Part shown: positions 46,181 to 55,550 of the stretch, one piece after another
Position numbering within the stretch: the first letter of the stretch is position 1
How the letters are laid out: each line of letters opens with the position of its first letter
DNA from: Kaistella sp. 97-N-M2
Lineage (GTDB): Bacteria > Bacteroidota > Bacteroidia > Flavobacteriales > Weeksellaceae
Reading direction: 5' to 3'
Length of the DNA stretch: 64,000 bases
NCBI RefSeq assembly: GCF_021513235.1
Contig: NZ_CP090976.1
Location: forward strand, 1,550,001-1,614,000
The notes under the pieces: model-generated
What the model was told of the DNA's origin: nothing
The model's database searches: none
What the model saw: only the letters and a program-made list of their open reading frames with translations
Program-made: the position numbers and the translations under genes

Positions 46181-47248
46181 TCACATATCATATTTGCGAA
46201 GTTTGTTGATCAGAAAAAGATCGGCTAAAACAAAAGCCGCTAAGTTTTCGACGATCGGAACGGCGCGCGGCAGGACACAAGGGTCGTGACGGCCTTTTCC
46301 TTCAACGGTTACCGCATTTCCTTGCGTGTCGAAACTTTCCTGCGGACGCAAAATTGTGGCGACGGGTTTAAAGGCGACGCGAAAATAAATATCCATTCCA
46401 TTGGAAATTCCGCCCTGGATTCCGCCGGAAAGATTAGTTTTCGTGGTGAAATCCTCGTTGAACAGATCGTTATGATCTTTGCCCGTCATTTTGGCGCCGC
46501 AAAAACCGCTTCCATATTCGAAACCTTTGCAGGCGTTGATGTTGAGCATTGCTTTTGCCAGTTCGGCCTGAAGTTTTCCAAAAACCGGTTCGCCCACGCC
46601 GATGGGAAGATTTTTGATCACGCAGGTGATGGTGCCGCCAATCGTGTTACCTTCCTTTTTTATTTCTTTAATTTTCGAAATCATTTTCTCTGCCGTTTCC
46701 GCGTCGGGACACCGGACATCATTGGAATCAATCCTCGAAAAATCTAGATCCTGATAGGGTTTTTCGCAGAAAATTTCGCCCACAGAAGAAACGTAAGCTT
46801 TAATTTCCACATCTTCCGGCAGCAGTTGCTTTGCTAAACTTCCGGCCACCACCCAGTTCACGGTTTCGCGCGCAGAAGACTTGCCGCCACCGCGATAATC
46901 GCGGATTCCAAATTTTTGGTCGTACGTAAAATCTGCGTGACTTGGCCGATAGGCTTTGGCAATGTGATCGTAGTCCCGCGATTTTTGGTTTTCATTTTCG
47001 ATGAGGAAACCGATGGGAGTGCCGGTGGATTGCCCTTCGAAAATACCGGAAAGAAACTTCACGGTGTCGCTTTCTTTGCGTTGCGTAACGATGGCAGACT
47101 GGCCGGGCTTTCTTCGGTCGAGTTGATGTTGAACTTCGTCGAGATCAACCTTGAAACCAGCCGGAAAATTGGTGATAATTCCGCCATATGCGGGGCCATG
47201 ACTTTCGCCAAACGTAGAAAGAGAAAGAAAATTTCCTAAATTGAACAT
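46181..47248 (-). CDS. aroC: Chorismate synthase
   Basis: Last step of the shikimate pathway, from EPSP to chorismate, FMN-dependent. 355 residues, normal length. Signatures: [18 protein letters not shown] near the start, [29 protein letters not shown], and [18 protein letters not shown] at the end. It follows the membrane protein gene by 63 bases and precedes the thioredoxin-fold gene by 55 bases. Confidence 0.97.
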   Translation of the reverse strand: MFNLGNFLSLSTFGESHGPAYGGIITNFPAGFKVDLDEVQHQLDRRKPGQSAIVTQRKESDTVKFLSGIFEGQSTGTPIGFLIENENQKSRDYDHIAKAYRPSHADFTYDQKFGIRDYRGGGKSSARETVNWVVAGSLAKQLLPEDVEIKAYVSSVGEIFCEKPYQDLDFSRIDSNDVRCPDAETAEKMISKIKEIKKEGNTIGGTITCVIKNLPIGVGEPVFGKLQAELAKAMLNINACKGFEYGSGFCGAKMTGKDHNDLFNEDFTTKTNLSGGIQGGISNGMDIYFRVAFKPVATILRPQESFDTQGNAVTVEGKGRHDPCVLPRAVPIVENLAAFVLADLFLINKLRKYDM

Positions 47249-47311
47249 GTTACAAAGTTACGCAGATATTTTGATTTTTGTAAGAGGAGTGCGCGTGAAT
47301 AAACTAGGTTT

Positions 47312-48934
47312 TCAGCGCGGCAGATCTTTTAAAATTATTTTGAGTTTTTCCTTTTCTTCCGCGGAAATTTTTCGCCAAATAAATCCGTCTTTCAGTGAAT
47401 TTCCTTTTAACTGCGGAAAAATTCCCGCATCTACATCTTCCTGAATAAAAGCTGGAGAAATCGCCGGCAAAGGTGTATCAAAACTGAAAGGATAATCCTG
47501 CACGACATTAAATTTTAAATTCCCGATTTGATGGGTTTCGTATTTTTTTAATTCAAAATGAGACGGTTTGTAAAACTGATTTGTGTTGAAACCCGTCATG
47601 AAACTACCGAGTTTAAAACTTGGTATTAAATCTTTCAATTGGCCCGGAAAACTTAGAAAGAGCAATCCTAAAACCGACAGGCAGGAAAAAGTGATGAGGG
47701 GTATTTTTTTCGAAACAGTTTCGTAAAAAATTACCAAAACGATAACCAAGAAAACGTCGAGAAAAAAGCGGTACTGCGCAGAAAATAAGAGAACCAGAAT
47801 ACTTTTGAAAAGAATCGAAATAAAAAGCAGCCACAAAATCCTGGACTTTCTTTTCACGCAAAAAAGTAAAAAGGTGATCAAACCCAAAAGAAAAGCAAAA
47901 TGGATTTTTCCTTTAATTCCACTCAAAAAAAGCCAGTTTTTAAGGTAATCGAGTTTCGAAAATCGCTCAATTTCCGAAAACGCATACTGCATATCGTAGG
48001 TTTTCATGATTGCCATTTCGGCGGAATTTCGAAGCAATTCAGCATTCGGTTGCCCGGAAAAACCCAAATCGAAAAGCTCCAGAGGAAAAATCGGAAAGCC
48101 AAAAGTCCAGACATTTTTCATAAAAAACAGCAGCAGTAAAAGGATGCCGGGAATGATTACTTTTAAACGGACTTTTAAAATTACAACTCCATAAAGCAAG
48201 GCGAAAAGGGGCAGCCACACCATTGTCGGTTTTATTACAAACACAAACACCGAAAAAATAAAGAGCAGCGTGATTTTTTTATTGAAGTGTAGAAATTCGT
48301 TGGTGAGCATCAGAGAAATAACGATCACCGGTAAATCGGGGCTGGGAGACTGGCAGAAAAAAAATAAAAAGGGCAGGAAAATGAAATGAAGCCACGAGTG
48401 TTTTTCGAAGATGTAAACGACATAAACGAGAAGCATTAAAACATTAATCCTCAAAAAAGGATCGCTGAAATTTGAAAATCCCGCCTGAAAAATATGCCAT
48501 ACGGACATTTGGCCGAGCAGTAAATCGAGGTTCGAAATTCCTCTGACCATACCAACCTCCGAAAGCCATTTAATGGTGGGAACGTAATACCCGAAATGAT
48601 CCAGAATAAAAGGAAAATAGGAGCCAAATAAAATTGTAACCAGAGAAAGGGGAATAAAATACAGCGCGTTTCGTGCGAGAAAAAGCCGGAAGTCACGGTA
48701 CATTTTAAAGTAAAAAAAGGATAAAAGTCCAACGGCCAAGGTGCCGCCTTCAACATAAATATTTAAGGGAAGGAAGAAAGAAAGAAGCGTAAACAGAGTA
48801 GCCACGGTAAATATACCAGCCAATAAGTAGAAAGAAATTCCCGAGAAAATCGCTCCAAACAAGTGGGAAAAAATTCTGCCCCACCCAGCCAAAACCGGAA
48901 GCAAAACAAGGAGCATGAAGACGATGTATACCAT
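47312..48934 (-). CDS. Polytopic membrane protein, LIC_10190-like
   Basis: 540 residues with about 12-13 hydrophobic helices in the first 420 residues and a soluble C-terminal 110 residues. The layout recalls GT-C type glycosyltransferases or polymerases of cell-surface glycans, and the sequence resembles proteins annotated as the LIC_10190 family; a glycosyl transfer role is only inference. The ATG at 48934 is used; the frame extends to a TTG at 48961 inside the terminator hairpin of the upstream gene. The hairpin T run ends right at this ATG (see findings). Confidence 0.75.
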   Translation of the reverse strand: MVYIVFMLLVLLPVLAGWGRIFSHLFGAIFSGISFYLLAGIFTVATLFTLLSFFLPLNIYVEGGTLAVGLLSFFYFKMYRDFRLFLARNALYFIPLSLVTILFGSYFPFILDHFGYYVPTIKWLSEVGMVRGISNLDLLLGQMSVWHIFQAGFSNFSDPFLRINVLMLLVYVVYIFEKHSWLHFIFLPFLFFFCQSPSPDLPVIVISLMLTNEFLHFNKKITLLFIFSVFVFVIKPTMVWLPLFALLYGVVILKVRLKVIIPGILLLLLFFMKNVWTFGFPIFPLELFDLGFSGQPNAELLRNSAEMAIMKTYDMQYAFSEIERFSKLDYLKNWLFLSGIKGKIHFAFLLGLITFLLFCVKRKSRILWLLFISILFKSILVLLFSAQYRFFLDVFLVIVLVIFYETVSKKIPLITFSCLSVLGLLFLSFPGQLKDLIPSFKLGSFMTGFNTNQFYKPSHFELKKYETHQIGNLKFNVVQDYPFSFDTPLPAISPAFIQEDVDAGIFPQLKGNSLKDGFIWRKISAEEKEKLKIILKDLPR

Positions 48935-48935
48935 A

Positions 48936-48967
48936 AAAAAAGATTGCTTAAAAATAAGCAATCTTTC
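48936..48967 (-). terminator. Rho-independent terminator after the glycine-zipper gene
   Basis: On the minus strand, aagattgctta and taagcaatctt form an 11-bp stem with a short T loop, followed by seven Ts and then directly by the ATG of the next gene. Confidence 0.82.
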
Positions 48968-48986
48968 TGTATGTTAAGTTGTTTTC

Positions 48987-49574
48987 TTAATTTCTGGGTT
49001 GTACTCTGCCGTCTTTTCGGTCGCCTGCACGGCCAATCGTATAACCAGTTGCACCACCAACCACGCCTCCAACTACTGCACCAAGACCACGGTTTTTCTT
49101 GCTGATAATCGCACCGGCAGCGGCACCACCTACCGTTCCGATAATGGTTCCTTTGGCGGCTTTACTCATTCCTTTTTTCTGAGTTGTTCCCTGCGAAGTT
49201 CCGGCATAGCTTCCATTGTTAGTGGATCCGGAAGAACTTGCGGCGCGCGGCGTATTGTTTACGTAAACCGTTTTTGTCTCACGAATAACCTGAGGTTTTG
49301 CAGCGGCCTGCGCCTTGCTGACTTCTGCAATACTGTCGGCTTTTTTTTGTGTTTCGTACGCCATTTTTTCTTTTTCGATGGCTAATTTTTGTTTTTCAAT
49401 TTCCAGCTGTCTGGATTGAAATTCCATTTTCTGCTGATCCAAAGATTTTTCAGCGACAGAATTGTCTTTCGTACATGCCGCTAAAAGTAACATCGACATT
49501 GCGCCTGTTATAAAAAAGCCTTTTACAGCCTGCTTCTTATCTTCTATCTGTGTTATTACGTTGGTTGCATTCAT
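48987..49574 (-). CDS. Glycine-zipper lipoprotein with a coiled-coil segment
   Basis: 195 residues. A long N-terminal region (about 20 residues) precedes a hydrophobic stretch with a lipobox-like LLLAAC, Cys34. Then comes a charged helix likely to form a coiled coil (residues 45-92, KMEFQSRQLEIEKQKLAIEK), a Ser/Thr/Asn-rich linker, and a C-terminal glycine zipper of the 2TM type (GTIIGTVGGAAAGAIIS, GLGAVVGGVVGGATGYTIG). Such proteins are usually outer-membrane associated; the role is unknown. The long region before the lipobox is unusual for a lipoprotein signal. Confidence 0.78.
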   Translation of the reverse strand: MNATNVITQIEDKKQAVKGFFITGAMSMLLLAACTKDNSVAEKSLDQQKMEFQSRQLEIEKQKLAIEKEKMAYETQKKADSIAEVSKAQAAAKPQVIRETKTVYVNNTPRAASSSGSTNNGSYAGTSQGTTQKKGMSKAAKGTIIGTVGGAAAGAIISKKNRGLGAVVGGVVGGATGYTIGRAGDRKDGRVQPRN

Positions 49575-49692
49575 AATCTTAATTTTTGAGAAATGATAAA
49601 TTGAATAGTAACATTTAGTATTCTTCTTGGGGGTATAGCCAAAAACGTAACCAATGCAGTGTTAAGGATATGTTAAAAAATATAAGAAGATA

Positions 49693-49732
49693 TAAAAAAT
49701 AAGCAAGTAACTGTAAATCAGCTACTTGCTTA
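49693..49732 (-). terminator. Rho-independent terminator after tRNA-Cys
   Basis: On the minus strand, ttaagcaagta and tacttgcttat form a stem followed by a T run. Confidence 0.8.
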
Positions 49733-49736
49733 ATGG

Positions 49737-49807
49737 AGGTTCCTAGCGGATTCGAACCGCTGTAGATGGTGTTGCAGACCACTGCCTAACCACTCGGCCA
49801 AAGAACC
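49737..49807 (-). tRNA. tRNA-Cys (GCA)
   Basis: 71-base cloverleaf on the minus strand; acceptor arms GGTTCTT/AGGAACC, discriminator T, anticodon loop with GCA (complement at 49773-49775). The three bases after the discriminator read CCA (49736 to 49734), so unlike the other tRNAs in the window the CCA end is encoded. Confidence 0.95.
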
Positions 49808-49904
49808 ATTTGGGTTTGCAAATATAGGTTTTTTTATTTTCGGGTAAAAATTTATTTTAAAATTTTCCCTGAGAATTGATTCTGCGAAGGCGAACGTCGT
49901 AAAA

Positions 49905-51281
49905 TTACAATCCCTTTACCAATAGTTTCAACTGTGCTTCCGTATTAATAACAACCGTAATTCCGACGGGATTTAATATAATTTGAGACGGCGTAAGTTT
50001 AAAAACGCGTCCCTGCATTTTCAAGCCTTTATAATATTCTTTATTAAAGGTTTCCTCGATGCTGTTTTTGGAAGAATCTTCCAGATCAGCCGTCGGGATT
50101 CCGTATTCGTCTTCGATCATGTTTACGATTTTACGCTGAAATAAAAGGGTGGCGGCTTTGTAGAGGATGTTTTTTGTTTTAAGTTTAAAACGCGTGTCGC
50201 TCAGCACAATTTTGCGCTTCACCGCATCGTAAACCGGTATTCCCGTAATAGACGAAATTCCCTCAACGGCGCCTTCTGTTGTTGCTTCAATTGCAACCCG
50301 ATCCTCTTCGCCCGAAACGTTAATGGCGGTGATTTTAATTTTTGATTTGCCGTCCCGAAAGTCGAATTCCTTGCCAAGAAACGTTTTCTCCGCGATAACC
50401 GTGGCTTCTGTGAACGGAATATTGGCAGTGGTTTGCAGCAGAAATTTTTCCGGCAAAGTCTGCACGGAATTAAAATTTGCAATCGTTCTGATGGTGGGCG
50501 AGGCCGCGGGCTTCTGTCCGGAAAATGTTTCCGAGTACGTGTCGATACCGATGTTTGCATCAATTTGATTTCCATAGAAAATGAGCGGGGAAATATTAAC
50601 GCTCACCGGCGTAATCTTCAACCATGTATCATATTCTTCGGAGATATTAAAAGGCTGCGCAAACTGGTTCCAGGCCATGATGGCATACTGCTGAAAGTTT
50701 AGTTGCGTGAGCATCATTTCATCAATTTTTTTCGAGAAATCCTTTTGTTGCTGCTTTAAACTGTTTTCAACAAGCGAGGTGATCGGGATCTGAATCTTAC
50801 CGTAATCCAAAACGGGTTTGGTCACCCATTTAAAGCCCATGGGCGTGGTGCGGGTCGCCATTGTCCAGTTATTGTTGAACGTGAGTTGCGAATTAAAGTA
50901 CATTACCGTTTCGAAAGTCGTATTTTGATACGTGTAAATTCCGAATGATCCGATGCCCTTTTCTGCGCGGATTCTTAATGGAACTTCAATAAGAAGGTTT
51001 TGTTTTGTGCCGCCCACTAAGCGAATGGGCCGCGTTTTCCAGACTTTTACCTTGAACTGATCATTATTGTTATCGCTAAAAGAATCGTCCTCGAAAATTA
51101 AATTTCCAACGGAAGCATTGATGAGGTTCCCGATTTCCGCAAGTGGAATTTTCACGGGCATCGAAATGGAAGACTTAATTTTCGGGAAATTATAATTGAC
51201 TTCCGGTGTCATCATGGTCGGTTGCTGCGCAGCTCCGTTAAAAATAAAAATAAGAAGAAGTATTGTTAAAAAATTCCTCAT
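49905..51281 (-). CDS. DUF4403 family exported protein
   Basis: 458 residues with a signal peptide (MRNFLTILLLIFIFNGAAQ). The DUF4403 pattern is visible: SSISMPVKIPLAEIGNLINASV near residue 36, then the paired-beta-domain body, KPVLDYGKIQIPITSLVENSL, and ILNPVGITVVINTEAQLKLLVKG at the end. The fold resembles lipid-binding BPI/SMP-type tandem domains, according to general knowledge of related families; function unknown. Single-gene unit. Confidence 0.87.
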   Translation of the reverse strand: MRNFLTILLLIFIFNGAAQQPTMMTPEVNYNFPKIKSSISMPVKIPLAEIGNLINASVGNLIFEDDSFSDNNNDQFKVKVWKTRPIRLVGGTKQNLLIEVPLRIRAEKGIGSFGIYTYQNTTFETVMYFNSQLTFNNNWTMATRTTPMGFKWVTKPVLDYGKIQIPITSLVENSLKQQQKDFSKKIDEMMLTQLNFQQYAIMAWNQFAQPFNISEEYDTWLKITPVSVNISPLIFYGNQIDANIGIDTYSETFSGQKPAASPTIRTIANFNSVQTLPEKFLLQTTANIPFTEATVIAEKTFLGKEFDFRDGKSKIKITAINVSGEEDRVAIEATTEGAVEGISSITGIPVYDAVKRKIVLSDTRFKLKTKNILYKAATLLFQRKIVNMIEDEYGIPTADLEDSSKNSIEETFNKEYYKGLKMQGRVFKLTPSQIILNPVGITVVINTEAQLKLLVKGL

Positions 51282-51395
51282 CGCTTATTTATTTTTTGGA
51301 ATACAAATGTGCATAAATTTTGAATAATAGATAAAAATTATTTTCATCATCACTTTTGAATCCGCTCAAAATGCGCACTCTTCTGCCGAAAGTCT

Positions 51396-51403
51396 TAATT
51401 TTG
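51396..51403 (+). promoter_or_regulatory. -7 promoter motif of the luciferase-like gene
   Basis: TAATTTTG matches TAnnTTTG and lies 33 bases before the ATG at 51436; no clear TTG at -33. Confidence 0.55.
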
Positions 51404-51435
51404 TAGGATTACAAAACGATTCATATCTTATACCA

Positions 51436-52431
51436 ATGAAGAAACTAGAAATATCTGTACTGGATTTAGCTCCGGTGAAACAAAATAAAACCATTAACGA
51501 TACTTTTAAGGACAGTTTGGCTTTGGCTCAGTTTGCAGAGCAGTTACACTACAAAAGATTCTGGCTGGCCGAACATCACAATATGGCGAGTATCGCAAGT
51601 TCCGCAACCTCTGTTCTTATTGGCTATATCGCGAACGGCACGCAAACCATTCGCGTAGGTTCCGGTGGCGTTATGTTGCCGAATCACAGTTCTTTGGTTA
51701 TTGCCGAACAGTTTGGAACGCTGGAAAGTTTATTTCCGAAGAGAATCGATTTAGGCGTCGGCCGTGCGCCCGGAACCGACGGCATCACCGCCAAAGCTCT
51801 GGGACGAAATCCCATGAACATTAACCAGCATTTTCCGCACCAGATTCAGGAACTGCAGCGGTATTTCTCCGTTGAAAATTCGAAAAGTGCCGTACGCGCT
51901 ATTCCCGGCGAAGGCTGCGATATTCCCATCTATATTCTGGGTTCCAGTACCGACAGCGCCTGGCTTGCGGCAAAAATGGGCTTGCCTTATGCATTTGCAG
52001 GACATTTTGCACCGGATATGATGGCGGTTGCGTTCGAGATTTACCGCACCAATTACGAGCCGAGTGAAGAATTCCCGCAGCCTTATATTATTGCCTGCGT
52101 CAACGGAATTGCTGCAGATACGGATCAGGAAGCGAAAAAACTGTCTACTACGCTTTATCAGGCGTTCATTAATATTATCCGCGACGACAGAAAACCGTAT
52201 TCGCCGCCCGTGGATGATATCGACAATGTGTGGAATCCCATGGAAAAAGCGCACGTTATGAAAATGCTGCGGTACAGTTTTATCGGCAGTGAAAACACCA
52301 TAAAAACAAAGATTCAGGAATTTCAAGAGATGTTCAACGTCGATGAGCTGATGATCACTTCGCATATTTACGAACAGGAAGCGCGTTTAAAATCGTATGC
52401 CATCATCCGGAAGGCTGTGGATTCTCTTTAA
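51436..52431 (+). CDS. LLM-class flavin-dependent oxidoreductase
   Basis: 331 residues of the bacterial luciferase-like monooxygenase superfamily. It starts ISVLDLAPVKQNKTINDTFKD, and contains HYKRFWLAEHHNMASIASSA, IRVGSGGVMLPNHSSLVIAEQ, FGTLESLFPKRIDLGVGRAPG, and ILGSSTDSAWLAAKMGLPYAF. The short variant with the LAEHHN motif is common and its substrate is generally unknown. Single-gene unit; ribB starts 190 bases downstream behind its own promoter. Confidence 0.92.
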   Translation: MKKLEISVLDLAPVKQNKTINDTFKDSLALAQFAEQLHYKRFWLAEHHNMASIASSATSVLIGYIANGTQTIRVGSGGVMLPNHSSLVIAEQFGTLESLFPKRIDLGVGRAPGTDGITAKALGRNPMNINQHFPHQIQELQRYFSVENSKSAVRAIPGEGCDIPIYILGSSTDSAWLAAKMGLPYAFAGHFAPDMMAVAFEIYRTNYEPSEEFPQPYIIACVNGIAADTDQEAKKLSTTLYQAFINIIRDDRKPYSPPVDDIDNVWNPMEKAHVMKMLRYSFIGSENTIKTKIQEFQEMFNVDELMITSHIYEQEARLKSYAIIRKAVDSL

Positions 52432-52572
52432 AAAAAATGAATGTGGCGATAAACCTGGAAAAATTTCATCTCTAAATTGGAGGCGCAGGAATGGAGTAGC
52501 CAGCAATAAAAAAATGGTATTCTTTCACATATTCAACTTAAATTCAGAAGGAAAAAGACGCCCACATTGGGA

Positions 52573-52603
52573 TTGTCGGTTGCGCTAAATCTCAGTATCT
52601 TTG
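52573..52603 (+). promoter_or_regulatory. Promoter of ribB
   Basis: TTG at 52573-52575 and TATCTTTG at 52596-52603 with 20 bases between, followed by GCA. The leader would be only about 12 bases, which leaves no space for an FMN riboswitch and fixes the start at 52622. Confidence 0.78.
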
Positions 52604-52621
52604 CAGAAATCTAAAAGTAAA

Positions 52622-53743
52622 ATGTCGGATATTCAATTAAATACGATTCCTGAAGCAATTGAGGAGCTAAAAAACGGTAAAATAATTATTGTCGTCGATG
52701 ATGAAAACCGGGAAAATGAAGGAGATTTTCTGTCTGCCGCAGAATTAACAACTCCCGAAATCATCAATTTCATGACGATTTTTGGTCGGGGTTTAATCTG
52801 TACGCCACTGCCGGAAAAACGGTGCGACGAGCTGGGTCTTGACATTATGGTAACACGAAGCAGTGATCCGAAGGAAACGGCATTTACGGTTTCTGTGGAT
52901 TTGTTGGGCGCCGGAGTTTCCACGGGGATTTCCGCCAGCGACCGCAGTCAGACTATTTTAGCTTTGATGGATGAGAAAACGAAACCAGCAGATTTTATGC
53001 GTCCGGGACATATTTTCCCCTTGCGTGCGAAGAAAGGCGGCGTTCTCAAACGAGCCGGCCATACCGAAGCAGCCATTGATCTTACCAAATTGGCAGGCTT
53101 GAAAGAAGGCGGCGTGATCTGCGAAATTATGAACGACGACGGGTCTATGGCGCGTCTTCCGGAACTGATGGAGTTGGCAAAAAAACACGATCTGAAAATT
53201 GTCTCCATTGAAGATTTAATACAATACCAGTTAAGAAAAGGCGATCTTATCGAACGTTTGGAAGAAAGAAAAGTAAAAACCTTTTACGGAGACTTCGATT
53301 TTTTTGCATTTAAAGAAACGAGCACAGATCAAATTCATTTTGCTTTAACGAAAGGAAAATGGTCGGAAAACGAACCCATTTTGGTGCGCGTTCAGGCATC
53401 CAATTCCTATTTTGATGTTTTGAGCCGTTTGACGACGGGCGAAAAACCGCTCCTCGAAAAAGTAACCTCCATGATCAACGAAGAAGGAAAAGGTGCGTTG
53501 ATTTTTATAAACAATGTATCGAACTCCGAAAATACGATGCGCAAACTGCAGCAGTTTTTGGATTTTCAGGACGGGCAGGAACAACGCCCGACTTTGGCTT
53601 CCAACTTCCACGATTATGGCATTGGAACGCAGATTTTAAAGAATTTAGGCATTAATAAATTCCGTGTTATTACGCAGAACGTGAATCAAAAACCTTTGGT
53701 TGGCGGTTACGATGTTGAGGTAACGGAAATGGTTGCCCTCTAG
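52622..53743 (+). CDS. ribB: 3,4-dihydroxy-2-butanone 4-phosphate synthase with degenerate GTP cyclohydrolase II half
   Basis: 373 residues in the RibBA layout. The N-terminal half (about 1-205) has the synthase motifs intact: VVDDENRENEGDFLSAAE, INFMTIFGRGLICTPL, and RPGHIFPLRAKKGGVLKRAGHTEAAID. The C-terminal half aligns with GTP cyclohydrolase II by its end (HDYGIGTQILKNLGI), but the segment that should carry the zinc cysteines (RVHSEC...CDC) reads RVQASNSYFDVLSRL and has none, and the later catalytic Arg/Tyr region is also changed. So only the RibB reaction is expected, making a riboflavin precursor from ribulose 5-phosphate; a separate RibA should exist elsewhere. Confidence 0.92.
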   Translation: MSDIQLNTIPEAIEELKNGKIIIVVDDENRENEGDFLSAAELTTPEIINFMTIFGRGLICTPLPEKRCDELGLDIMVTRSSDPKETAFTVSVDLLGAGVSTGISASDRSQTILALMDEKTKPADFMRPGHIFPLRAKKGGVLKRAGHTEAAIDLTKLAGLKEGGVICEIMNDDGSMARLPELMELAKKHDLKIVSIEDLIQYQLRKGDLIERLEERKVKTFYGDFDFFAFKETSTDQIHFALTKGKWSENEPILVRVQASNSYFDVLSRLTTGEKPLLEKVTSMINEEGKGALIFINNVSNSENTMRKLQQFLDFQDGQEQRPTLASNFHDYGIGTQILKNLGINKFRVITQNVNQKPLVGGYDVEVTEMVAL

Positions 53744-53766
53744 AAAAAGGCCCGCGCAAAAGCAAA

Positions 53767-53801
53767 AAATCCCGGTTCAATTACTGAACCGGGATTTTTT
53801 A
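53767..53801. terminator. Bidirectional terminator between ribB and lnt
   Basis: aaatcccggttca and tgaaccgggattt form a near-perfect stem with T runs on both strands, serving both convergent genes. Confidence 0.85.
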
Positions 53802-53811
53802 TGGATGGAAA

Positions 53812-55446
53812 CTATTCCGTTTTTTTTCTGTTTTGAAACTTTTTAATCAGCGTATAAAAGACTAAAAATCCAAAAACGAAGATCGAAAAACGCGACAACA
53901 AATCGCCGGCTTTCGTGTAAAACGTCATTTTATCATAAAGATTTACTTTTGCGAAAAGCGTTGTTTTATCGCCGTAAAAAGTATCGGCAACCACATCGCC
54001 CCGCGCATTGATGTGGCCGGAAATCCCGCTGTTCGCGGCTCTGGCAATTTCGCGACGCGTTTCGATCGCGCGCAGTCTTGCGTACGCCATGAGTTGCTGA
54101 TGTCCCTGCGTAACGCCCCACCAGGAATCGTTCGTCATAATTCCTAAAAAGTTCGCGCCCTTTTTCACGTAGTCGGTCACGAATTCTCCGTAGATGCTTT
54201 CGTAGCAAATGATGGGTGCCATTTTGCCTTTGTTGAAAGGATTGCTGAAGGCTTTTCTTTCCGGATCTGTTGCAAGGGAAGCGGTGGTGCCACCCAAATC
54301 GATCATGGCATTTCCCAGCAAAGGTTTCAGAACGTTGATGTAGGGAAAGATCTCGACGCCCGGCACCAGTTTTCCTTTGTGATAAACTTCTACCTTTTGG
54401 TTTGGAATGATCTGAACCGCCGAATTGTAACTGTCTACATACATTCCCTGCGAGGTTTGGTAAGCAGTTTCCGATTTCTGATCCGCGTTCGGGTAAAAAC
54501 GGTGGGAGGAAATTCCCGTGGCAAAGACCGATTTCGGATGTTTCGTTAAAAACGTTTTAACGCCATTGAGAAGCGTGCTTTGGTCAAAAGCCGTTTCGGA
54601 GATAGAGCCGTATCCTGGAAGCGAAGTTTCCGGACCGATGTAATAATCGATCTGGCCCTGTGAATTTTGTTCTGCCAACTGAAGAAGATCACTTAAGATC
54701 GTTAAGCTGTCTTTCGAATATTTCTCGGTGTACGGATTCAGTTCGGGTTGAAGCATTAAAACGTTGACGGAGCCAAGTGGTTTTTCGTCAAAATTTTGGT
54801 ATTTCACCATCGAAATCAAGATGGGTATGACGATGAAAATGGTTAAAACGGAGGAATTGATAATGAGCGATCTGCGTTTTCTGCCGGCCTCCCAAATCCG
54901 CCATGTATAAAAAGCATAGACGTTGATGACCAGAATCCAAAAACTTCCGCCCGTGGCGCCTAAAGTATCGTACCATTGGATGATTTTGGGATAATCGGCG
55001 AAGACATTTCCCAGGTTCAGCCAGGGCCAGGTAAGTTCCCAGCTGAGGTGTATTTTTTCAAAAACCATCCAGATCGCGACGAAAAAGACGAGACCGAAAT
55101 ACGTTCCCTGCGCTTTTTTATAAAGATGATAGCATTGAAAAATAATTGAGTAGAACAACGAATTCAGCAAAACGGGTATTACCACGGCCATGAGCGAGTG
55201 CGTGCCGTCGGGATTTTTGGCACCGTAGAGCCAGCCGGTCGTTACGATATTCCAGATGATGAAACACAGATAAGTGAGACCGAAAATGGCGCGGCTTTTA
55301 TTTTTTATTTTGGAAAATTTGGTAATTTCGTGCTCCATCATCAGAAGCGGAACAAGTGCAAAAAAGATAAAGAAGGGAACGCCGTAGGTCGGCCAGGAAA
55401 TGCTTAGAAGCAGTGCGGATATTAAAGAGAGAAGCAGATATTTCAT
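53812..55446 (-). CDS. lnt: Apolipoprotein N-acyltransferase
   Basis: 544 residues. Adds the third acyl chain to lipoproteins in the inner membrane. The first 200 residues hold about six membrane helices, starting LLLSLISALLLSISWPTYGVPF; the rest is a nitrilase-type periplasmic domain. The triad is visible: Glu in YIGPETSLPGYG, Lys in VYHKGKLVPGVE, and Cys in PIICYESIYGEF. One last membrane helix is near the C-terminus (FSIFVFGFLVFYTLI). Lipoproteins that would be substrates include those at 35896 and 48987. Confidence 0.95.
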   Translation of the reverse strand: MKYLLLSLISALLLSISWPTYGVPFFIFFALVPLLMMEHEITKFSKIKNKSRAIFGLTYLCFIIWNIVTTGWLYGAKNPDGTHSLMAVVIPVLLNSLFYSIIFQCYHLYKKAQGTYFGLVFFVAIWMVFEKIHLSWELTWPWLNLGNVFADYPKIIQWYDTLGATGGSFWILVINVYAFYTWRIWEAGRKRRSLIINSSVLTIFIVIPILISMVKYQNFDEKPLGSVNVLMLQPELNPYTEKYSKDSLTILSDLLQLAEQNSQGQIDYYIGPETSLPGYGSISETAFDQSTLLNGVKTFLTKHPKSVFATGISSHRFYPNADQKSETAYQTSQGMYVDSYNSAVQIIPNQKVEVYHKGKLVPGVEIFPYINVLKPLLGNAMIDLGGTTASLATDPERKAFSNPFNKGKMAPIICYESIYGEFVTDYVKKGANFLGIMTNDSWWGVTQGHQQLMAYARLRAIETRREIARAANSGISGHINARGDVVADTFYGDKTTLFAKVNLYDKMTFYTKAGDLLSRFSIFVFGFLVFYTLIKKFQNRKKTE

Positions 55447-55550
55447 AAGTTTAAAGGAGACTTAACGGATTTTTGTCGGGAAGAACTTAAAATGACAGGG
55501 CACGCAAATTTAACCAAAATATCTTTGTTGAATTTTATAAAAAGTCGAAT

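Noticed and set aside
46286-46747. 153-codon plus-strand open frame inside aroC
   Set aside because: Fully antisense to a complete chorismate synthase gene, no promoter motif and no recognisable family.
52432-52621. Possible FMN riboswitch before ribB
   Set aside because: The promoter at 52573-52603 leaves a leader of only about 12 bases, and no conserved riboswitch segments were seen in the gap.
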